DNA of 8,275 nucleotides, from assembly GCA_002381185.1 (NCBI GenBank), contig DFOA01000014.1, positions 1 to 8,275 of the forward strand, in the 5' to 3' direction. Under the pieces are notes generated by a model. The model ran no database searches. It had not been told where the DNA came from and saw nothing but the letters and a program-made list of their open reading frames with translations. Positions 5,227-8,275 of the stretch are shown here, piece by piece. This stretch comes from Firmicutes bacterium UBA3553. Its GTDB lineage: Bacteria > Bacillota > Clostridia > Tissierellales > Sedimentibacteraceae. The first letter of the stretch is position 1. Each line of letters opens with the position of its first letter. A program made the translations under genes and the position numbers.

Positions 5227-6074
5227 TGAAATGTGAATATGAGCTTTATAATCCATCATGGTGCCCCGGCTGCGGCAACTATATGATAAGGACTGCGTTA
5301 AAAACGGCTTTAGAGGAATTAGGAATTGAACCACATGAAGCAGTGATCGTTTCAGGTATTGGTCAAGCGGCAAAAATGCCTCATTATATAAAAATAAATG
5401 GGTTTAACGGATTACATGGCAGGGCGATACCTCCGGCCATTGGTATTAAATTAGCAAACAAAAACTTAAAGGTTATAGTAGAATCAGGGGACGGAGATAC
5501 CTATGGGGAAGGCGGAAATCATTTTATCCATGGAATAAGGAGAAATATAGATATAGCACATTTTGTTCATGATAATCAAATATATGGATTGACTAAAGGT
5601 CAGGCATCTCCAACAACAGCCATAGGTCAAAAGACTACATTGCAATTTGATGGCGTCAAAGTAGAGCCAGTGCAACCTTTGGCATTAGCACTTACAATGG
5701 GTGCTGGATTTGTTGCAAGAGGTTTCTCAGGTGATATTCCACATCTTGTAAGCCTAATGAAGGAAGCCGTTAATTACAAAGGATATGCATTAATAGATAT
5801 ATTACAGCCTTGTGTTGTTTGGAACAAGGTTAACACATTTTCATGGTATAAGAATAGAGTTTATCATTTACCAGATGACTATGACTATACCAACAAAAAA
5901 GAAGCAATGGAAAAAGCATTGGAATTTGAAGATAGGATTCCTATAGGAATCTTATATAAAGAGGAAAAGGAAGACTATGGAGATAAGTTTGAGTTCATTA
6001 AGAATGGGCCGCCTCTTGTGGATAGGGAACTTGATCCCCTGGATGCTGAAAAATTAATGGATGAATTTAAATAA
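5226..6074 (+). CDS. 2-oxoacid:ferredoxin oxidoreductase, beta subunit (thiamine diphosphate binding)
   Basis: This is a 282-residue cytoplasmic catalytic subunit. It holds the thiamine diphosphate and Mg site GDGD (88-91) with the following DNQIYGLTKGQASPT (116-130), the N-terminal WCPGCG (C13, C16) and QPC (C196), which in this family bind the proximal [4Fe-4S] cluster. HGR at 64-66 is also typical. With the alpha subunit it oxidises a 2-oxoacid with CoA to acyl-CoA and CO2, reducing ferredoxin; the substrate (2-oxoglutarate, a branched-chain oxoacid or another) is not decided. The expected third cluster cysteine, in the GIGC motif of well-studied members, is Gln47 here (GIGQAAKMPHY). I recall this variant from a subfamily of clostridial and archaeal homologues, so it is probably not a recent mutation. 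AGGGAGG seven bases before the ATG supports the start. The alpha gene follows after 35 bases. Confidence 0.92.
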   Translation: MKCEYELYNPSWCPGCGNYMIRTALKTALEELGIEPHEAVIVSGIGQAAKMPHYIKINGFNGLHGRAIPPAIGIKLANKNLKVIVESGDGDTYGEGGNHFIHGIRRNIDIAHFVHDNQIYGLTKGQASPTTAIGQKTTLQFDGVKVEPVQPLALALTMGAGFVARGFSGDIPHLVSLMKEAVNYKGYALIDILQPCVVWNKVNTFSWYKNRVYHLPDDYDYTNKKEAMEKALEFEDRIPIGILYKEEKEDYGDKFEFIKNGPPLVDRELDPLDAEKLMDEFK

Positions 6075-6109
6075 TAGATATTAACGATATTTATTTGGAG
6101 GTACTTTAA

Positions 6110-7783
6110 TTGGATTATAGTTTATTAATTGGCGGAGCTGCAGGTCAAGGGTTAGATACTTCTGCTAATATATTAGAAAAGATATTAAAGAGGTCCGGGT
6201 TTTATGTATTTACATACAGGGACTATATGTCTATGGTAAGGGGAGGACATAATTTTACTCAGATTAGATTTTCTGATAGAGATATAAGTTCTTTTACGGA
6301 AAAAGTAAATATAATATTAGCTTTAAATAAAGAGACAATAGAAGTTCATAAAGACAAATTAAAGGATGATGGGAATATTATATGCGGTGAAGAGATAGCA
6401 GCCGGCGAGAATATAATATCCCTTCCTATTGAAAAAATAGCATCAAATATTAATCCAAAAGTATATAATACCATTGGTCTTGGTGTTATATTAAAATATT
6501 TTGGACTTCCGATTAAATTAGCAGAAGATGTATTGAATGAAGAATTTAAAGAAAAAATAGCACAAGATAATATACATGCTATCAATGAAGGATATAAACT
6601 TATAGATAATAAATGCAAATTGGAAGTTAAGAAAGAAAATAATATTATAATCAATGGAAATAATGCATTATCTCTTGGGGCAGTTGCTGCAGGGTGCAAA
6701 TACTATTGTGGATATCCTATGACGCCCTCTACCAGTATTTTAAAATATTTTTCTCATAAATCAGAGGCGGTTGGAATTGCAGTAGATCAAGTTGAAGATG
6801 AGGTAGCAGCTCTTAATATGGCATTAGGAGCATCTTATGCGGGGGTTAGAGCTATGACCGGTTCATCCGGCGGAGGATTTGCGCTGATGGTTGAAGCGTT
6901 GAGCTTTGCAGGAATAGCTGAGTTTCCTGTCGTAATAGTAAACGCTCAAAGATCAGGTCCTGCTACAGGAATGTCTACCAGGACAGAACAAAGTGATCTG
7001 CGGTTCATAATACATGCAGGCCACGGAGAATTCCCTAGAATGGTAATGGCATTAAGGGACCCTGAGGATGCATTTTACCAGACAGCAAGGGCTTTCAACA
7101 TAGCGGACAAATATCAGATTCCGGTAATAATATTGACAGATTTATATTTGGCAGATTATACAAAGACTACTCAGCCATTTGATTTTTCTAAAATTAAAAT
7201 AGAAAGATATCTTTGCAGAGAAGAGGACACAGGGGATAGTGAATATAAAAGATATAAAATAACTGAAAGTGGTGTATCTCCCAGAATAATTCCGGGAAAG
7301 GTTCCCGGTGAAGTAGTGCTGGTGGATAGTCATGAACATGATGAATATGGCCATATTACAGAAGATCCAAAGTTAAGAACTGAAATGGTACTTAAGAGAA
7401 TGAGAAAATTTGAAGGATTAAAGGAAGAGGCAGAAGAGCCTTGGTTTATAGGAGAAGTAAATCCTGAAAACCTAATAGTATGCTGGGGTTCAACCTATGG
7501 TGCAGTAAAAGAAGCAGTATATAGATTAAATGTCGAAGGATTCTCAGTTGGAGCTTTAGTATTTGGCGATATATGGCCATTTCCAAAGAAAAAGCTTCTA
7601 AATTTGGGTAAAACCGCAAAGAATATAATAGATATAGAACAAAATGCTACCGGTCAGCTAAACAGCATTATAAAAGAAGAAACACCATATGAGTCAAATT
7701 TTAAAATTTTGAAATTTGACGGCAGACCTTTTAGTGGAGATGAGATATATAGACGGTTAAAGGATGAGGTTTTACAAAAGTAA
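6110..7783 (+). CDS. 2-oxoacid:acceptor oxidoreductase, fused gamma-alpha subunit
   Basis: This is a 557-residue partner of the beta subunit. Residues 1-168 are the gamma domain, with GGAAGQG (8-14) and MVRGGHNFTQIR (42-53). Residues about 182-420 are the alpha pyrimidine-binding domain, with GYPMTPSTSI (201-210), the VEDEVAALNMALGA helix (228-241), TGSSGGGF (250-257) and ATGMSTRTEQSDL (285-297). Residues about 450-557 form the C-terminal domain ending in FDGRPFSGDEIY. Gamma fused before alpha marks the two-subunit type of the family. There is no ferredoxin domain, and no separate delta subunit is encoded nearby, so electrons must go to a ferredoxin encoded elsewhere. The start is a TTG with GGAGG eight bases upstream; no better ATG is near. 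It is second in the operon after beta, with a terminator 40 bases downstream. A decayed relative lies upstream of beta. Confidence 0.94.
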   Translation: MDYSLLIGGAAGQGLDTSANILEKILKRSGFYVFTYRDYMSMVRGGHNFTQIRFSDRDISSFTEKVNIILALNKETIEVHKDKLKDDGNIICGEEIAAGENIISLPIEKIASNINPKVYNTIGLGVILKYFGLPIKLAEDVLNEEFKEKIAQDNIHAINEGYKLIDNKCKLEVKKENNIIINGNNALSLGAVAAGCKYYCGYPMTPSTSILKYFSHKSEAVGIAVDQVEDEVAALNMALGASYAGVRAMTGSSGGGFALMVEALSFAGIAEFPVVIVNAQRSGPATGMSTRTEQSDLRFIIHAGHGEFPRMVMALRDPEDAFYQTARAFNIADKYQIPVIILTDLYLADYTKTTQPFDFSKIKIERYLCREEDTGDSEYKRYKITESGVSPRIIPGKVPGEVVLVDSHEHDEYGHITEDPKLRTEMVLKRMRKFEGLKEEAEEPWFIGEVNPENLIVCWGSTYGAVKEAVYRLNVEGFSVGALVFGDIWPFPKKKLLNLGKTAKNIIDIEQNATGQLNSIIKEETPYESNFKILKFDGRPFSGDEIYRRLKDEVLQK

Positions 7784-7822
7784 GAAGATTAGGATTATTT
7801 TTAATAATAGCATGAAGAGTAC

Positions 7823-7850
7823 AGGGGGCTTGTCCACCCCCTATATTTTA
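7823..7850 (+). terminator. Rho-independent terminator of the oxidoreductase operon
   Basis: AGGGGG (7823-7828) pairs with CCCCCT (7837-7842) around an eight-base loop, followed by a T-rich tail (TATTTTATTT). It lies between converging genes: the alpha subunit ending at 7783 and the DUF2922 gene ending at 7852. On the minus strand the hairpin lacks a good T-run, so it serves mainly the plus strand. Confidence 0.75.
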
Positions 7851-7851
7851 T

Positions 7852-8061
7852 TTATAATAATTTATTTGTCATAATTGTTATGATTTCCGCGGATGCCTTT
7901 TCCTTCAGGCCGCCTTTTATATCAAATGCGTCTGCAGCGATAATATCATCCATAACCGCGCTTACCTGTTCTGCCGTCAATTCATCTAAAGGATCATCCA
8001 GGTTGCAGGAGAAGGTACTGCCTTCTGCACATTTGAACGACATAGTCAATTTTGTGGACAT
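7852..8061 (-). CDS. DUF2922 domain-containing small protein
   Basis: This encodes a 69-residue protein with the DUF2922 layout: an N-terminal strand (TKLTMSFKCAEGSTFSCNL), the DPLDELT turn, a helix with VMDDIIAADAF (36-46), the GG turn (50-51) and a C-terminal helix (KASAEIITIMTNKL). Such proteins are common in Clostridia and Bacilli next to other very small proteins; their function is unknown. I placed the start at the ATG at 8061, because GGGAGGTGATGT stands right before it. A longer version from an ATG at 8079 would place that ribosome binding site inside the coding region. The start overlaps the TAA of the upstream 26-codon peptide by one base, pointing to coupled translation. The gene is more GC-rich than the oxidoreductase genes. 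Confidence 0.85.
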   Translation of the reverse strand: MSTKLTMSFKCAEGSTFSCNLDDPLDELTAEQVSAVMDDIIAADAFDIKGGLKEKASAEIITIMTNKLL

Positions 8062-8141
8062 TACATCACCTCCCTGCATTCAGATTCATATTCTTGATTC
8101 AGCTTTTCAGCATCTCCGTATAAGGCAATTTTATTTTTCAT
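8061..8141 (-). CDS. 26-residue peptide coupled to the DUF2922 gene
   Basis: The ATG at 8141 has AAGGA about ten bases upstream. The frame runs 26 codons and its TAA shares one base with the DUF2922 ATG (TAATG), while its last codons form the ribosome binding site of that gene. The peptide begins MKNKIALYGDAEKLNQEYES and is charged, probably helical, without a membrane segment. DUF2922 genes are often preceded by a small DUF1659-type gene; this peptide is much shorter than that family and I do not recognise it. It may be a genuine small protein or a leader peptide that drives coupled translation. Confidence 0.5.
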   Translation of the reverse strand: MKNKIALYGDAEKLNQEYESECREVM

Positions 8142-8182
8142 ATTAATCAATCCTTCTGTTTTGGTTAATAAGGCGTTGCATT

Positions 8183-8234
8183 TGTATACATTTGATCCGT
8201 ATATGTATACATTTGGAAAATGTGATTATTTCAA
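8183..8234 (-). promoter_or_regulatory. Candidate operator repeats and promoter region of the DUF2922 unit
   Basis: TGTATACATTTG occurs twice, at 8183-8194 and 8204-8215, exactly 21 bases apart, about two helical turns. Each contains the palindrome TGTATACA. On the minus strand a TTGAAA (8229-8234) could be a -35 box, with TATACA 19 bases or TGTATA 17 bases after it, so the second repeat would cover the -10 region. The repeats are seen directly; the promoter is weak and the binding protein unknown. Confidence 0.5.
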
Positions 8235-8275
8235 CGTAAATTCAAGCTGATGCAAAATGAAGATGCAGTTCGCGA

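Noticed and set aside
6346..6699. 117-codon minus-strand frame inside the alpha gene
   Set aside because: It is the antisense of well-conserved gamma and alpha domain sequence, has no recognisable domain, and is best explained as a shadow.
8062..8079. Longer start for the DUF2922 protein
   Set aside because: It would bury the strong ribosome binding site of the ATG at 8061 within the coding sequence.
7880..8146. 88-codon plus-strand frame opposite DUF2922
   Set aside because: It is the reverse of the DUF2922 and coupled peptide genes and has no start signal.
8250..8275. Possible plus-strand gene start running off the window
   Set aside because: Only eight codons are visible and no ribosome binding site precedes the ATG.
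1..8275. CRISPR array, tRNA, rRNA, riboswitch or complete transposon
   Set aside because: I saw no regularly spaced repeats, no tRNA-like or rRNA-like sequence, no recognisable riboswitch core and no transposase gene.

Overview
The window looks like chromosomal DNA of a low-GC anaerobic Firmicute (Clostridia or Tissierellia). The grounds are the AT-rich background, strong AGGAGG-type ribosome binding sites with several TTG starts, a ferredoxin-dependent 2-oxoacid oxidoreductase, an EFR1-type flavodoxin/ferredoxin protein and a DUF2922 protein. The species cannot be named from the sequence alone.

Layout. Positions 1-600 hold half of a GC-rich hairpin repeat and a minus-strand four-helix membrane protein with its promoter. 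Positions 600-960 hold a more GC-rich, apparently truncated scrap. Positions 1073-2600 hold a minus-strand unit: a TetR-type regulator followed by an EFR1-family electron-transfer protein. It has a clear sigma-A-type promoter and a perfect 14-bp palindrome as candidate operator. Positions 2610-2895 hold small coding remnants ending in a strong terminator. Positions 2925-3517 hold a promoter and a DUF4160-DUF2442 gene pair. Positions 3608-4070 carry no convincing gene but include the intact copy of the hairpin repeat whose inverted half opens the window. Positions 4071-4565 encode a ferritin-like diiron protein. Positions 4566-5225 contain gene scraps, a terminator and the decayed remains of a 2-oxoacid oxidoreductase alpha subunit. 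Positions 5226-7783 encode the intact beta subunit and a gamma-alpha fused subunit of such an enzyme, ending at a terminator. Positions 7852-8215 hold a minus-strand DUF2922 gene, a 26-codon peptide translationally coupled to it, and a pair of operator-like repeats.

How it works together. The two intact oxidoreductase genes should form one CoA-dependent, thiamine-diphosphate enzyme that oxidises a 2-oxoacid and passes electrons to ferredoxin; its substrate cannot be read from the sequence. Just upstream, three separated segments of a second alpha gene survive, including its C-terminus, whose stop codon overlaps the beta start by one base. This suggests an older alpha-beta operon whose alpha gene was lost while a related copy remains downstream. 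The rest of the window is a mosaic of small accessory modules and truncated genes. I see no complete transposon, CRISPR array, rRNA or tRNA. I found no convincing new multi-gene system; the decayed alpha gene is the strongest unusual signal.
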